Shown one piece after another: positions 35,172 through 44,234 of a stretch of DNA of 64,000 nt. The notes below the pieces were generated by a model that did not search any database, had not been told where the DNA came from, and saw only the letters and a list, made by a program, of their open reading frames with translations. Positions within the stretch are counted from its first letter, which is position 1, and each line of letters starts with the position of its first letter. Made by a program: the position numbers and the translations under genes. The stretch comes from Sphingobium sp. 66-54 (GTDB lineage: Bacteria > Pseudomonadota > Alphaproteobacteria > Sphingomonadales > Sphingomonadaceae), in contig MKWI01000014.1 of NCBI GenBank assembly GCA_001899715.1, positions 62,001 to 126,000 of the forward strand. The letters are read 5' to 3'.

Positions 35172-35769
35172 TCACGCCTCCCCGTTCCCCGGCCGTCCTA
35201 GACTCTGCCCCGCCCGGATGGAAGGGCGGTGCTTCCGTCAACATGGACGATGCCGGGCCAGCAGACCGGCTTGTTTTGGCCTGCTTTCGCAGATGCGCGT
35301 CACCGGCAAATCCCCTCCTGTCGAGCCTCGTCGAAACAAGAACGGGGGGTATTGCGTATCATGGCATCCAGCGAGCTTGTCGGCCGAAGCTCTCTCAGCC
35401 ACTCTGGGTTCCTGCCTGCACAGGAGGACGTATCGGTTTTTCGGAAAGGAAGCGCCTGGCAGGAAATGCCAATGAAGGAACTGGAGGGTGAGGCACAACC
35501 CACGAGGCACAGCCGGTCGTTCCGGGCGGCGCACATAAGTGCCCCTTCGCAGCAGGGGCCAGCCCGGCGAGGACCTACCGAGGCTTTAACCTCCTGCTGC
35601 ACAAAGGCGCGACGGACCCCAGATATCGGATCGGGCATCGCGGCGGCATGCACCCGCCCAATCCTCCTCCCCGGATCACCCCATACCGGAACACGATCCG
35701 CCCGCCATCGCCTCCACGGATCACGCGCCGCCCGATTGACGCGGGCCCCAAGTCGCGGCAGGAGCGGGC
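35172..35769. repeat. Gene-free region with REP-like remnants before gmk
   Basis: No supported gene is present. A CTCGACGAGG-type short repeat (TCGAGCCTCGTCGAAACA near 35321-35338) matches one at 42563-42579. A diverged REP-like unit (TTCCTGCCTGCACAGGAGG, near 35410-35428) belongs to the window-wide family. Confidence 0.5.
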
Positions 35770-36447
35770 ATGGCCGATATGACACAGATCACCCCGCGCA
35801 GCGCTCTCGACCAGCCGGCATCGTTCAAGCGGCGCGGGCTGCTGTTCGTCCTCTCCTCGCCCTCCGGCGCCGGCAAGTCGACCATCTCGCGCAAGCTGCT
35901 CGCCGACGATCCGGGCCTGAATATGTCCGTCTCCGCGACGACGCGGCCGCCGCGTCCCGGCGAGGTGGATGGCAAGGACTATCATTTCGTCGATCTGGAG
36001 CGGTTTCGCGAGATGACGGCCGCCAGCCAGTTCCTGGAATGGGCGCATGTGTTCGATCATCGCTATGGCACCCCGCGCGCACCGGTCGAAACGATGCTGG
36101 AGGCCGGGCAGGACGTGCTGTTCGATATCGACTGGCAGGGCGCGCAGCAGCTCTACCAGATCGCCGGCGGCGACGTGGTGCGCGTGTTCATCCTGCCGCC
36201 CTCCATGACCGAGCTGGAGCGCCGCCTGCGCGGCCGCCGGACCGATAGCGACGAGGTGATCGAGCGCCGTATGACCCGCGCGCACGGCGAAATCTCGCAT
36301 TGGGACGGCTACGATTATGTGCTGGTCAACGACGATGCGGACGCCTGCTTTGCCAAGGTCCGCACCATCCTGCACGCCGAACGGCTCAAGCGCAGCCGCC
36401 AGACCGGGCTGATCGGCTTCATCCGCAAGCTCGAACGCGAGGATTGA
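35770..36447 (+). CDS. gmk: Guanylate kinase
   Basis: A 225-residue essential enzyme that converts GMP to GDP with ATP. The P-loop S-S-P-S-G-A-G-K-S-T is near residue 29, and the GMP-binding region S-A-T-T-R-P-P-R-P-G-E-V-D-G near residue 56 continues into F-L-E-W-A-H-V. The lid contains E-R-R-L-R-G-R. The length is slightly above the family norm because of an 18-residue N-terminal extension; ATG 35779 is an alternative start. Confidence 0.95.
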   Translation: MADMTQITPRSALDQPASFKRRGLLFVLSSPSGAGKSTISRKLLADDPGLNMSVSATTRPPRPGEVDGKDYHFVDLERFREMTAASQFLEWAHVFDHRYGTPRAPVETMLEAGQDVLFDIDWQGAQQLYQIAGGDVVRVFILPPSMTELERRLRGRRTDSDEVIERRMTRAHGEISHWDGYDYVLVNDDADACFAKVRTILHAERLKRSRQTGLIGFIRKLERED

Positions 36448-36612
36448 GGGCGCGGCTTTGGCCGCGACACAGGTCCGCCGGGAGCAAACCGGGGTTGGGA
36501 GCGGCTTGTGCGGACAGGAAGCCATGCCGCTCAAACATTCGCCCATGCGGGATGGATCAGTGCTCCACGAAAGCAGCGCTTACGGCGCATGAACAGGTCT
36601 TATGAGCCCCGG

Positions 36613-36775
36613 GGCTCCTACCTTCGCAGGAGCACTGAAGCGGACGGGAGCTTATACGGCTTAACCTGCCGAGACAGACATAACGCAAACAAAGGCATCG
36701 GTTCCTGCGAAGGCAGGAGCCCAGGGCGGTGTCGCACAGCGGCCGGGTCCTGGCCCCCTGTTCTCGCGGAAGCAC
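36613..36775. repeat. Cluster of REP-like palindromic units
   Basis: One palindrome at 36613-36634 (GCTCCTACCTTCGCAGGAGC) is followed by an inverted pair at 36699-36775, whose left unit contains TTCCTGCGAAGGCAGGAGC. The whole 36448-36941 gap between gmk and the MetE-like genes contains no gene I can support. Confidence 0.65.
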
Positions 36776-36941
36776 AATGAGGAAAGCCCCAACGCCCCCG
36801 CCCCAACTCGCCTGGGCGGTGGAGGGAGCATGACCCGTTCCCGTCCGAACCGGATCATGCTCCCCAGCCAGGTTCTAAGGTCTCTCCTCCCTGCGCGCAT
36901 CCCCTCTATCGGGGTTTCGGCACGCCGCGACCCGCCCGGCT

Positions 36942-38081
36942 TCAGCTCCAATAACGTTTGCTCGCAATCGCAGCGCCTTGCGCCAGCGCCTCCATCTTGG
37001 CCCAAACCACCTCGCGGTCGAGCGCATTCGAACCCACATGCACGGAGAAGCCGCAGTCCACGCCGGCCATCACATTGTCGCGCCCCACCCGGTCGGCATA
37101 GCGGCCGATGCGCTGGGCGATCAGTTCGGGATGCTCGATATAGGGTGACTGGCACTCGACCACGCCGGGGATCAGCACCTTGCCCTCGGGCAGCGCCTCG
37201 CTCTCGAACAAGGCGAACTCATGGGCATGGCGCGGATTGGCCGCCTCGAACTGGATGGCGTGCGGCCGCGCGCGCCAGAGAAGATCGACAATGTCGCGCA
37301 GCGGCACGTCGCAATGATGCGGCCCCGGATAATTGCCCCAGCACAGATGCATGCGAAGCTGTGCCTCGGGGATGTTCGCGGTGGCGCGATTGAGCGCCTC
37401 GATGTTGAGCATCATCCGGTCGCGGAACTGCGACAAGGTCAGGTCGAGAAACTGGGTGTGCCGGCCCATGGCGAGATCCGGGCAGTCGATCTGCAAGGTG
37501 ATGCCGGCGGCGGCGATCGCCTCATATTCGTGCCGCAGCCCCTCGGCGAGCGCGAACAGATAGTCCTCGTCGCTGGCATAATATTCGTTGCGGAAAAACA
37601 GCGCCGTGACGCCCGGCGAAGCCGCGCTCATGAACGCCTGCGTGCCCGGATGCCGCGCGAGCGCCGCCTTGAGGCTGGCGGCGTCGCGTTCCACCGCGGT
37701 CATGTCCTTGACGCTGATCGGCCCGGTGCAGGCCGGCGCGTGGCGGTGCTTGCGCCCCTCGTCGGCGGCGAGGCGGGTCTTGGCGCCGGGGAAATCCTCA
37801 AGATCCTGAAAAACATAGCTGTTGCTGGCGCCGCCAAAACCGTGCAGCCGGTCCTTGATATAGGTGGCATAGCTGGGCTTGGACTGCTCGCCGTCGTTGA
37901 CGATGTCGATGCCGGCGCGCGCCTGCCGCTCGACCACATCCTCCACCGCCCGCGCGATCTGCGCGTCGAGCAGGGCATCGTCGATCGGCTCGCCGTCCTC
38001 GCGCGCGAACATCAGCGCCATCAGCGTGTCCTGACGCGGCAGGCTACCGACATGGGTGGTGAGGAAGCGGCCGGAACTCAT
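36942..38081 (-). CDS. MetE-like cobalamin-independent methionine synthase family protein (second of pair)
   Basis: A 379-residue protein matching only the C-terminal catalytic barrel of MetE. Possible zinc ligands are the His and Cys of M-H-L-C-W-G-N-Y and the Cys of G-V-D-C-G-F-S. Full MetE has about 750 residues, so this is a core-type enzyme. Such proteins transfer a methyl group to a thiol, but the donor here is unknown. ATG 38081 overlaps the stop of its paralog upstream by 4 nt. Confidence 0.8.
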   Translation of the reverse strand: MSSGRFLTTHVGSLPRQDTLMALMFAREDGEPIDDALLDAQIARAVEDVVERQARAGIDIVNDGEQSKPSYATYIKDRLHGFGGASNSYVFQDLEDFPGAKTRLAADEGRKHRHAPACTGPISVKDMTAVERDAASLKAALARHPGTQAFMSAASPGVTALFFRNEYYASDEDYLFALAEGLRHEYEAIAAAGITLQIDCPDLAMGRHTQFLDLTLSQFRDRMMLNIEALNRATANIPEAQLRMHLCWGNYPGPHHCDVPLRDIVDLLWRARPHAIQFEAANPRHAHEFALFESEALPEGKVLIPGVVECQSPYIEHPELIAQRIGRYADRVGRDNVMAGVDCGFSVHVGSNALDREVVWAKMEALAQGAAIASKRYWS

Positions 38082-39100
38082 GCCAGCTCCGCCCGCACGA
38101 TCGCCGCCCCGTCGGCCATCGCCTTCATCTTGCCGAAGGCCACCTCGCGCGGGAGATATTTGAGGCCGCAATCGGGTGCGATCACCAGCTTCTCGGCCGG
38201 TACATGCGGCAGCGCGCGGCGGATGCGCGCGGCGACGGTCTCGGGCGTCTCCACCTCATGCGTCGAGAGGTCGAGCACGCCCAGGATGATCGTCTTGCCG
38301 GTCAGCCGGGCCAGCACCGCGCAATCCAGCCTGGACTGGGCGGTTTCCACCGAGACATCGTGCAGCGTGGTGTCGGCCAGTTCGGGCAGGAAGTTGTAGC
38401 CCTCCGGCCGCTCATGGATCAGCGCGGCATAGCCGAAGCAGATGTGGAGCGCGGTGCGGCCTTCCACCCCCTCCAGCGCGGTCTTGAGCGCCGCCAGCCC
38501 ATGGGCGCGCGCCTTCTCCGGCCGGGCCTGCATATAGGGCTCGTCGATCTGGACGATATCCGCGCCGGCCGCGAACAGATCCTTGATCTCGGCATTGACG
38601 GCGACGGCATAGTCGTGCGCCATCTCCGCCTCGTCCTCATAATAATCGTTCTGCGCCTGCTGGGACATTGTGAAGGGCCCCGGCACGGTGATCTTGGTCA
38701 TCCGGTCGGTATTGGCGCGCAGGAACGCTACGTCGCGCGTCTCGACCGCATGCTTGCGGCGGATCTTGCCGGTGACGCGCGGCACCGGGTTGGGCTCGCC
38801 CGATCGGTCCAGCGCCACGCCGGGATTGTCGAGATCCACCCCCTCCAGCGCGGTGGCGAAGCGGTTGGAGTAGCTCTCACGCCGCATTTCGCCATCGGTG
38901 ATGATGTCCAGCCCGGCCCGCTCCTGATCGCGGATCGCGAGGACGGTCGCATCGTCGAACGCCTGCTCGCGCCACTCCGGGGCGACACGCCACAGCTCGG
39001 TCGCGCGGACGCGAGGCGGGAAGCGACCGGCCAGCTTCACCTTGTCGATCAGCCAGTCCGGCTGGGTGTAGGACCCAACGAGCGAAGTCGGCAGCAGCAT
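38078..39100 (-). CDS. MetE-like cobalamin-independent methionine synthase family protein (first of pair)
   Basis: A 340-residue MetE core-type protein. H-I-C-F-G-Y and A-P-D-C-G-L-K-Y carry likely zinc ligands, D-I-V-Q-I-D-E-P-Y is the conserved strand-loop of the barrel, and I-T-D-G-E-M-R-R is near the start. AGGAGA precedes ATG 39100. The overlap with its diverged paralog suggests they act as a pair, perhaps a heterodimer or two demethylation/methyl-transfer steps. The substrate is unknown. Confidence 0.8.
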   Translation of the reverse strand: MLLPTSLVGSYTQPDWLIDKVKLAGRFPPRVRATELWRVAPEWREQAFDDATVLAIRDQERAGLDIITDGEMRRESYSNRFATALEGVDLDNPGVALDRSGEPNPVPRVTGKIRRKHAVETRDVAFLRANTDRMTKITVPGPFTMSQQAQNDYYEDEAEMAHDYAVAVNAEIKDLFAAGADIVQIDEPYMQARPEKARAHGLAALKTALEGVEGRTALHICFGYAALIHERPEGYNFLPELADTTLHDVSVETAQSRLDCAVLARLTGKTIILGVLDLSTHEVETPETVAARIRRALPHVPAEKLVIAPDCGLKYLPREVAFGKMKAMADGAAIVRAELA

Positions 39101-39178
39101 GGCAGTCTCCTCTCTCACAATGCGGGATGGGACAGGGAGCCGTGCCGGGGCAACCGGCCCGGCTCGCTTTCCTCTCGT

Positions 39179-39733
39179 TCAGGCGTGATGTTCGGCGCGG
39201 AACGGGTTGTTGTTGTGATGGTCCCCGCTCAGCCAGCGCGCCAGCTCGGCATGGGCGCTGGCGCGGCGATCGGAATCGACGCGATTGTCCAACGCGCGCT
39301 CATCGTCGCAGGTGAACTCCAGCACCATGCCGTTGGGGTCCGTCACGTAGACCGAGCGGCAATAGCCATGCTCCAACACGTAGGTGTTGGGCGGCTGGAT
39401 ACCGGCGGCGGCGATGCGCTGCTCCAGCTCGGCCTGCCCGTCCTTATCGACATGCAGGGCGATGTGGTGAAAGGGCGACTCCGGCATGGTCGGCCCGAAC
39501 AGCGCCTGATCCTCAGGCGTGGCGAACTGGAAGAAAGCGAGCGCGCCGCCATCCGCCAGCTCGAAGAAGCAGTGACAGTAAGTCCGCTCCTTGCCGAACA
39601 AAATGTCCTTCTCGCAATAGGTTGCCATCAGCGGCAGGCCGATCACGTCCTCATAGAAGGCACGGGTCTTCTCCAGATCCTTGGAGACGTAAGCCGTGTG
39701 ATGCAGGCGATTCGCCACGATTTTCGATGCCAT
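39179..39733 (-). CDS. VOC (glyoxalase/ring-cleavage dioxygenase) superfamily protein
   Basis: A 184-residue protein with paired beta-alpha-beta-beta-beta modules. Likely metal ligands are His in L-H-H-T-A-Y-V near residue 11, His in F-H-H-I-A-L-H-V near residue 90 and Glu in G-M-V-L-E-F-T near residue 142, the 2-His-1-Glu pattern of type I extradiol dioxygenases and related enzymes. The substrate is not predictable. It lies between WrbA and the MetE-like pair on the same strand. Confidence 0.8.
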   Translation of the reverse strand: MASKIVANRLHHTAYVSKDLEKTRAFYEDVIGLPLMATYCEKDILFGKERTYCHCFFELADGGALAFFQFATPEDQALFGPTMPESPFHHIALHVDKDGQAELEQRIAAAGIQPPNTYVLEHGYCRSVYVTDPNGMVLEFTCDDERALDNRVDSDRRASAHAELARWLSGDHHNNNPFRAEHHA

Positions 39734-39770
39734 TGCTCTCTCTCCTAACGACTCGGGTGGGGCTTTGCCC

Positions 39771-40373
39771 TCACCCCGCAATCTTAACTGCAATCTCCGC
39801 GACATGACGACCCTGGTAGCGGGCGCCGGCCAGCTCGTTTTCGCTCGGCTGACGGCTGCCGTCCGACCCGGCAAGGGTGGAGGCGCCGTAGGGCGTGCCG
39901 CCACTAATCTCGCCCATCTCGGCATTGCCTGCAAAGGTGTAGGGCAGGCCGACCACGATCATGCCGTGGTGGAGCAAGGTGGTGTGGAACGAGGTGATCG
40001 TCGTCTCCTGCCCGCCATGCTGGGTCGCGGTGGAAACGAACACGCTGCCGACCTTGTTGAGCAGCGCGGCGCGCGCCCACAGCGGCCCGGTCTGGTCGAG
40101 GAAGTTGCGCATCTGCGCAGCCATATTGCCAAAGCGGGTGGGTGTGCCGAAGATGATCGCGTCATAATCGGCCAACTCGTCGGGCGTGGCGATCGGCGCG
40201 GCCTGGTCCAGCTTGATGCCCGCCTGCGCCGCGACCTCGGCCGGCACCAGCTCGGGCACGCGCTTCAAATCCACCGCGCAGCCTGCGACGCTGCCCGCAC
40301 CCTCCGCCACTGCCTTGGCCATCGTCTCGACGTGGCCGTAGCTCGAATAATAGAGCACCAATATTCGGGCCAT
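39771..40373 (-). CDS. wrbA: NAD(P)H:quinone oxidoreductase (WrbA)
   Basis: A 200-residue flavodoxin-like FMN protein. The phosphate-binding start [15 protein letters not shown] is at residues 4-18. The family motif [14 protein letters not shown] is near residue 76, and Q-H-G-G-Q-E-T-T is near residue 115. It reduces quinones by two electrons and protects against redox stress or quinone products of aromatic degradation. Confidence 0.92.
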   Translation of the reverse strand: MARILVLYYSSYGHVETMAKAVAEGAGSVAGCAVDLKRVPELVPAEVAAQAGIKLDQAAPIATPDELADYDAIIFGTPTRFGNMAAQMRNFLDQTGPLWARAALLNKVGSVFVSTATQHGGQETTITSFHTTLLHHGMIVVGLPYTFAGNAEMGEISGGTPYGASTLAGSDGSRQPSENELAGARYQGRHVAEIAVKIAG

Positions 40374-40394
40374 GATCTCTCCCCGTCTCTTGCC

Positions 40395-41531
40395 TTACCC
40401 GCCACGCAGCGGCGCGACGATCGTCTCGTTATCGGCGCCCAGCACCGGCGGCGCCGTCACCCGGTCCATCCGCTCGCCATCGAAGGCGACGGGCGAGCGG
40501 ATCGTGCGGAACCGCCCGTGGGGCCCCTCCGGATCCTCGACCACCAGCCCCAGCGTCCGTGCCTGCGCGCTCTCGGCCACCTCGGCCGATGTGCGCACCG
40601 GCGAGTGCGGCACCTCACGCGCCAGCAGGTCGCGGCACCAGTCGTCGCGGTTGCGGGTCGCGAAGATCGGCGCGAGAAAGGCGACGACATCCTCATAGTG
40701 GGCGATGCGTGCGTCGCGCGTGGCGAACTGCGGCATGTCCAGCATGTCCGGCCGGCCGACGGTCGCCGCCAGATTCTCCCAGAATTTGGGCGGCGAGGAC
40801 ATATGCAGCGCCAGCCATTTGCCGTCGAGGCACTCGAACACATAGCTCTGGCTGACATGCGGCCGGCTGGAGGGGCCCATCACCAGCCCTTCCGAGAAAT
40901 AATGGGTGAAATCGTCGAGATTGAAGTGGCTCATCGCCTCGAACATCGAGGTTTCGACCAGCCGCCCCTTGCCCGTCCGCTCCCGCTCATGCAGCGCGGC
41001 GAGCACGCCATAAGCCGCGTAGAAGCCCGTCAGCGAATCGGCGATGGCCGGGCCGACCACGCGCGGATGCGCCGGGTTGACCAGCAGCCGCAGGAAACCG
41101 CTCGCCGCCTGCGCCACCGTATCGAAGGCGGGCCGGTCACGATCCGGCCCTTCCTGCCCGAAGCCGGAGATGGAGGCATAGATGAGGCGCGGGTTGATCC
41201 CCCGCAGCCGCTCGGGGTCGACCCCCAGCCGCGCCGCGACGCCGGGGCGAAAATTCTGGATGAACACGTCTGCCTCGGCCACCAGCCGGTCGAACACCGC
41301 CAGGTCGCCCGGCTCCCGCGTATCCAGCTCAATGCTCTGCTTGCCGCGGTTATAGGTCTGGAAATGCGGGGAATAGAGGCCGCCACGGAAGGCGCGGAAC
41401 GGATCGCCCTTGCCGGTCTGCTCCACCTTGATGACGCGCGCGCCGAGGTCCGCCAGCAGCATGCCCGCCGCCGGGCCGGTGATGAACGTGCCCATCTCCA
41501 GCACGGTAACATCCTTGAGCGGCTGCGCCAT
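40395..41531 (-). CDS. Class III (CaiB/BaiF) CoA-transferase
   Basis: A 378-residue CoA-transferase. The start V-L-E-M-G-T-F-I-T-G-P-A-A-G-M-L-L-A-D-L-G is typical. The catalytic Asp is in D-R-P-A-F-D-T-V-A-Q-A-A-S-G, and F-I-Q-N-F-R-P-G is present near residue 91. The family moves CoA between carboxylic acids, as in formyl-CoA:oxalate or succinyl-CoA transferases. It is divergent from a citryl-CoA-lyase-like gene, and two identical-arm palindromes lie between them, suggesting common control. Confidence 0.9.
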   Translation of the reverse strand: MAQPLKDVTVLEMGTFITGPAAGMLLADLGARVIKVEQTGKGDPFRAFRGGLYSPHFQTYNRGKQSIELDTREPGDLAVFDRLVAEADVFIQNFRPGVAARLGVDPERLRGINPRLIYASISGFGQEGPDRDRPAFDTVAQAASGFLRLLVNPAHPRVVGPAIADSLTGFYAAYGVLAALHERERTGKGRLVETSMFEAMSHFNLDDFTHYFSEGLVMGPSSRPHVSQSYVFECLDGKWLALHMSSPPKFWENLAATVGRPDMLDMPQFATRDARIAHYEDVVAFLAPIFATRNRDDWCRDLLAREVPHSPVRTSAEVAESAQARTLGLVVEDPEGPHGRFRTIRSPVAFDGERMDRVTAPPVLGADNETIVAPLRGG

Positions 41532-41607
41532 GACCCTCCCTCTCGCTGCCTGTCGCGTGGGGAAGAGTCATAAGACTCATTCGCCGCGCTGGACAACAGT
41601 AAGGCAA

Positions 41608-41639
41608 TTCGATTATCGAAATCAAGTTCGATAATCGAA
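41608..41639. promoter_or_regulatory. Two 13-bp palindromes between divergent genes
   Basis: TTCGATTATCGAA (41608-41620) and TTCGATAATCGAA (41627-41639) have identical 6-bp arms (TTCGAT/ATCGAA), with centres 19 bp apart, about two helical turns. They lie 77 nt from the CoA-transferase ATG and 31 nt from the citryl-CoA-lyase-like ATG. They probably bind a dimeric regulator cooperatively. The regulator gene is not adjacent. Confidence 0.7.
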
Positions 41640-41669
41640 CGATGTCGATCAAACCGCGGAGACAGGACC

Positions 41670-42455
41670 ATGCGCATCGGCAAGCAGGATAATGCCATCA
41701 CATCCATCTGCACATCGGACGCGACGAGCATCACGGTGCGCGGCCTCGATCTGTGCGAGGAAGTGATCGGCAAGTGGGATTTCACGAGCTACTTCTGGCT
41801 GCTCGTCACCGGCGAGGTGCCGACGCCCCAGCAGCGGCTGTTCGCCAACGCGACGCTGTGCGCCATCGCCGAGCACGGGCTGGTGCCGAGCGTCGTCGCG
41901 GCGCGGATGACGCTGGCGGCGGGGCCGGAGGCGTGGCAGGGCGCGGTCGCGGCGGGGTTGCTCGGCTGCGGATCGGTTGTGCTCGGCAGCGCCGAGGTGG
42001 CCGGGCGCTTCTATGCGGACCTGGTCCGGCAAGCGGCGGACGAGCGCCTCTCCGATGCGGAAGCGGCCACCGCCGGCATCAAGGCACTGCGCGCGGAGAA
42101 GAAGCCCGTTCCCGGCTTTGGCCACCCGCTGCACAGCGGCGGCGATCCGCGCGCGCTCAAGCTGATCGCACTGGCGCAGGAGCAGGGCGTGGCCGGCCGC
42201 CATATCGCCATGCTCCACGCCATTCGCGATGCGCTGCCCGATGCGATCGGCCGGCCGCTGCCGATCAACGTCAACGGCGCCATTCCCGCCGTCCTGCTCG
42301 ACGTGGGCTTCCCCCTCGCCGCACTCAAGGGCATCTCGCTGCTCGCCCGCACCGCCAGCCTGATCGGCCATTTGCAGGAGGAGTCCGAGCGACCGATCGG
42401 CTTCATCATGTCCGGCGCGGCGGCGGACCGCATCGCCTTCAAGAGCGCGGTGTGA
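41670..42455 (+). CDS. Citryl-CoA lyase-like protein (citrate synthase family, short form)
   Basis: A 261-residue protein that matches the C-terminal half and part of the large domain of citrate synthase but is much shorter than the usual ~430 residues. G-F-G-H-P-L-H near residue 149 carries a catalytic His. N-V-N-G-A-I-P-A-V-L-L-D-V-G, with L-A-R-T-A-S-L-I-G-H following, matches the active-site end region. Short members cleave or form citryl-CoA-like C-C bonds. With the divergent CoA-transferase, it could activate and cleave a hydroxy-dicarboxylic acid. Confidence 0.8.
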   Translation: MRIGKQDNAITSICTSDATSITVRGLDLCEEVIGKWDFTSYFWLLVTGEVPTPQQRLFANATLCAIAEHGLVPSVVAARMTLAAGPEAWQGAVAAGLLGCGSVVLGSAEVAGRFYADLVRQAADERLSDAEAATAGIKALRAEKKPVPGFGHPLHSGGDPRALKLIALAQEQGVAGRHIAMLHAIRDALPDAIGRPLPINVNGAIPAVLLDVGFPLAALKGISLLARTASLIGHLQEESERPIGFIMSGAAADRIAFKSAV

Positions 42456-42483
42456 GGGAATCGCAGCCGCTTTGAGCAATCTT

Positions 42484-42507
42484 GTGCTCCTGCGCAGGCA
42501 GGAGCAC
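42484..42507. repeat. REP-like palindrome after the citryl-CoA-lyase-like gene
   Basis: GTGCTCCTGC and GCAGGAGCAC are perfect 10-bp arms around a 4-nt loop, 28 nt past the stop codon. It belongs to the REP-like family and may also act as a transcript end. Confidence 0.65.
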
Positions 42508-42602
42508 ATCGTTTCATCTGAACGGCGTGATCCCAACGGCGGCCTGTTCCCTTCCGTTGGTGTCGAGCCTCGTCGAGACACAGTCAGCGCCACCCCCGCC
42601 CC

Positions 42603-44234
42603 TCACGCCACCTTGCGCGCACGCAACTCCAGCGCGGCGGCGATGAGGTCGCGCGTGTAATCGGTCTGCGGCGCGGTGAAGATGCGCGCAGCCGGGCCCT
42701 GCTCGACGATGCGGCCGTCCTTCATCACCACTACCTCATGGGCAAGCGCCTTCACCACCTTGAGATCGTGGCTGATGAACAGATAGGTGAGGCCGTAGTC
42801 CGCCTGCAAACGCCGCAGCAGGTCGACGATCTGCGCCTGCACGGACATATCGAGCGCCGAGGTCGGCTCGTCGAGGATGACGAGGTCCGGCCGCAGGATG
42901 ATCGCGCGGGCGATGGCGATGCGTTGGCGCTGGCCGCCGGAGAATTCGTGCGGATAGCGGTCCAGCACATCGGGCGGCAGGCCGACCTCGGCGATGATCC
43001 GCGCTACCGCCGCCGCCCGCTCGGCGCGGCTCAGCGCCGGCATGTGGATCGGCAACCCCTCGCCGACGATCTGCCCGATCGTCATCTTCGGGCTGAGCGA
43101 CGCGAACGGATCCTGAAAGACGATCTGCATCCGCTTGCGCAGCGGCCGCATCTGCTTCCAGTTGCGCGCATGCAGGGCCTCGCCGTCGAACCAGATCGGC
43201 CCCTCGCTGCGGCTGATGCGCAACAGCGCCAGCGCCAGCGTGCTCTTGCCCGAGCCGGATTCGCCGACCACGCCCAGCGTGTGACCGCGCGGAATGGCGA
43301 GGGTGACGCCATCCACCGCCTTCACATGGCCGCGCGGCTTGCCGAACCAGCCCTTTATCGGGAAATGCACCTTGAGGGCGTCGGTCCGCACCAGCGGCTC
43401 GGGCGTGCCGGTGACGGCCAGCGGCTCGCCGCGCGGCGTCGCATCGAGCAGGCGCTTCGTGTAAGGATGCCGGGGATCGTCGAACAAGGCGGCGGTCTCC
43501 CCCGCCTCCACAATCTCGCCCTTGGTCATCACGCAGACCCGCTCGGCCATCTTGCGCACCACGCCAAGATCATGGGTGATGAGCAGCATCGCCATACCCA
43601 GCCGCTGTTGCAGATCCTTGAGCAGATCGAGCACCTGCGCCTGCACCGTCACGTCGAGCGCGGTGGTCGGCTCGTCGGCAATCAGCATGTCCGGCTCATT
43701 CGCGAGGGCCATGGCGATCATCACTCGCTGGCGCTGCCCGCCGGAAAGCTGGTGCGGATAGGCTTTGAGCCGCTTTTCCGCATTACGCAGGCCGACCAGC
43801 GTCAGCAACTCCACGGTGCGCGCCATCGCGTCCGCCTTGCTCACCTGCGGGTCGTGCAGCTTCATCGCCTCGATGATCTGCCGGTCGATGGTGTGCAGCG
43901 GGTTAAGCGCGGTCAGCGGCTCCTGCGGGATGAGCGCCACGCGGGCGCCGCGGATGCGCCGCATCACGCCCTCGCTGGCGCCCACAAGCTCCTGCCCGCC
44001 CAGCCGGATCGAGCCGGCGGGGTGGAAAGCAGTGGGATAAGGCAGCAACTGGAGCACGGACATCGCCACGGTCGACTTGCCCGAGCCGGATTCACCGACC
44101 AGCGCCAGCGTCTCCCCGCGCCTCAGATCGAAGGACACGCCGCGCACCGCCTCGACGATCCGCCCTTCCGAGCGGAACGAGCAGCACAGCCCCTCCACGG
44201 CGAGCAGCGGCGTATCGTCCGGCGCGGCGGTCAT
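42603..44234 (-). CDS. yejF: Peptide ABC transporter ATP-binding protein, double cassette (YejF)
   Basis: A 543-residue protein with two complete ABC cassettes. Each has a Walker [10 protein letters not shown] (near residues 46 and 325), a signature (L-S-G-G-Q-R-Q-R / F-S-G-G-Q-R-Q-R) and a Walker B (A-D-E-P-T / L-D-E-P-T). The fused form is characteristic of YejF in the oligopeptide and microcin C importer YejABEF. It is the last gene of the operon; its ATG overlaps the yejE stop by 4 nt. Confidence 0.92.
   Translation of the reverse strand: MTAAPDDTPLLAVEGLCCSFRSEGRIVEAVRGVSFDLRRGETLALVGESGSGKSTVAMSVLQLLPYPTAFHPAGSIRLGGQELVGASEGVMRRIRGARVALIPQEPLTALNPLHTIDRQIIEAMKLHDPQVSKADAMARTVELLTLVGLRNAEKRLKAYPHQLSGGQRQRVMIAMALANEPDMLIADEPTTALDVTVQAQVLDLLKDLQQRLGMAMLLITHDLGVVRKMAERVCVMTKGEIVEAGETAALFDDPRHPYTKRLLDATPRGEPLAVTGTPEPLVRTDALKVHFPIKGWFGKPRGHVKAVDGVTLAIPRGHTLGVVGESGSGKSTLALALLRISRSEGPIWFDGEALHARNWKQMRPLRKRMQIVFQDPFASLSPKMTIGQIVGEGLPIHMPALSRAERAAAVARIIAEVGLPPDVLDRYPHEFSGGQRQRIAIARAIILRPDLVILDEPTSALDMSVQAQIVDLLRRLQADYGLTYLFISHDLKVVKALAHEVVVMKDGRIVEQGPAARIFTAPQTDYTRDLIAAALELRARKVA

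Noticed and set aside
39765..41573. 602-codon open frame on the plus strand
   Set aside because: It is antisense to wrbA and the CoA-transferase, both with intact motifs.
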